A DNA stretch of 14,194 nucleotides from Chloroflexota bacterium. GTDB taxonomy: Bacteria; Chloroflexota; Dehalococcoidia; Lucifugimonadales; UBA826. Below are positions 13,854 to 14,194 of the stretch, piece after piece. The stretch lies in NCBI GenBank assembly GCA_002718095.1, contig PBDP01000004.1, forward strand, positions 342,538-356,731, read 5' to 3'. The notes under the pieces were generated by a model. The model ran no database searches. It saw only the letters and a list, made by a program, of their open reading frames with translations, and was not told where the DNA came from. The position numbers were made by a program, and so were the translations under genes. Position 1 is the first letter of the stretch; every line of letters begins with the position of its first letter.

Positions 13854-14194
13854 TCACCATCGATTTGTAATAAATTGTTCTATATCTGGGCTGTATTTTT
13901 TTATCCAAGTTAAATTTAATCTAATTCGTTCAAGTGCTTGTTTTATTGTTCTGTCCGCCGCTGGTGTCGGATTATCTGTGAAGAATTTTTCTACATCCTC
14001 TAATTCTTCTTGAGTTTTGAAACCTGATACCAGTGATACAAGTCTCATTAATCCAAAACCACCATCACCATATCTACGATCAATTTCATCCCAATTGTTC
14101 TTAACAAATTTCCAAGCAAGAGGTCTGCCTATACTGGAAGAGGCCACGTTCACTATCAATCGTATAGTGTCTTGAGTTCTAATGCGTTCTCCAA
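13854..14194 (-). CDS. M1 family aminopeptidase, C-terminal ERAP1-like domain (5' end outside window)
   Basis: The C-terminal 112 residues of a zinc metallopeptidase of the M1 family (PepN/puromycin-sensitive aminopeptidase type). The frame stays open to the right edge, so the start and the catalytic HExxH domain are not visible. What is seen matches the ERAP1-like helical domain: an RTQD-containing segment at the edge, SSSIGRPLAWKFVKNNWDEI, RYGDGGFGL, then EELEDVEKFFTDNP and the helical ALERIRLNLTWIKKY near the end. The TTG at 14159 is an internal Leu codon, because conserved family sequence (RIRTQDTIR) continues upstream of it. It converges with acsA, and a hairpin lies 18 bases beyond its stop. 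The family removes N-terminal residues from peptides in the cytoplasm. Confidence 0.88.
   Translation of the reverse strand, partial: GERIRTQDTIRLIVNVASSSIGRPLAWKFVKNNWDEIDRRYGDGGFGLMRLVSLVSGFKTQEELEDVEKFFTDNPTPAADRTIKQALERIRLNLTWIKKYSPDIEQFITNRW

Noticed and set aside
1-14194. Mobile element, CRISPR array, toxin-antitoxin or defence system
   Set aside because: No transposase, integrase, repeat-spacer pattern or defence domain is seen; every sizeable frame is accounted for by a core metabolic, tRNA-related or transport gene.

Overview
This is an AT-rich, densely coding bacterial chromosome segment with mostly housekeeping genes and short or overlapping gene junctions. Start codons are often TTG. 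Gene content and the wording of several proteins (a PurQ with the N-terminal variant FPGTWSD, a short PurL, a Bacillus-type NadA, FmdB, an M1 peptidase with an ERAP1-like C-terminus) would fit an AT-rich marine lineage such as the SAR202/Dehalococcoidia branch of Chloroflexota. That placement is an inference from memory and is not proven by the window. I see no insertion sequence, phage gene, CRISPR array or defence system.

Layout. 1-984 (+) is the C-terminal two thirds of glutamyl-tRNA synthetase. A well-formed sigma70-type promoter at 997-1025 then opens a + strand run: a GatB/YqeY-domain protein, purQ, two consecutive half-size EamA transporter genes, and purL, ending in an intrinsic terminator at 5443-5468. 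Next come fmdB-like and dtd (+), which meet nadC tail to tail with a 14-base overlap.

On the - strand, one unit reads tRNA-Ser(GCU), miaB, nadA, nadC, downstream of a TTGATA-17-TATAAT promoter at 9774-9802. A second - strand unit reads ATL (alkyltransferase-like protein), moaD, a zinc alcohol dehydrogenase, moaE. Divergent from it is an acetyl-CoA synthetase gene (+), which ends in a 14-bp perfect palindrome shared with the convergent, truncated M1 aminopeptidase gene at the right edge.

How the genes work together. PurQ and PurL are two of the three subunits of FGAM synthase; the third, PurS, is not in the window. NadA and NadC make nicotinate mononucleotide from iminoaspartate and DHAP; the aspartate-oxidising enzyme is not in the window. 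MoaD and MoaE form molybdopterin synthase, with an alcohol dehydrogenase gene between them. GluRS, YqeY, Dtd, MiaB and the tRNA all concern tRNA charging, proofreading or modification. The features most worth a second look are the split EamA transporter, the tRNA placed 18 bases ahead of an SD-less miaB, the ATL-moaD-adh-moaE cluster, and the inverted repeat inside the yqeY promoter. No gap exceeds about 120 bases, so there is no long non-coding stretch.
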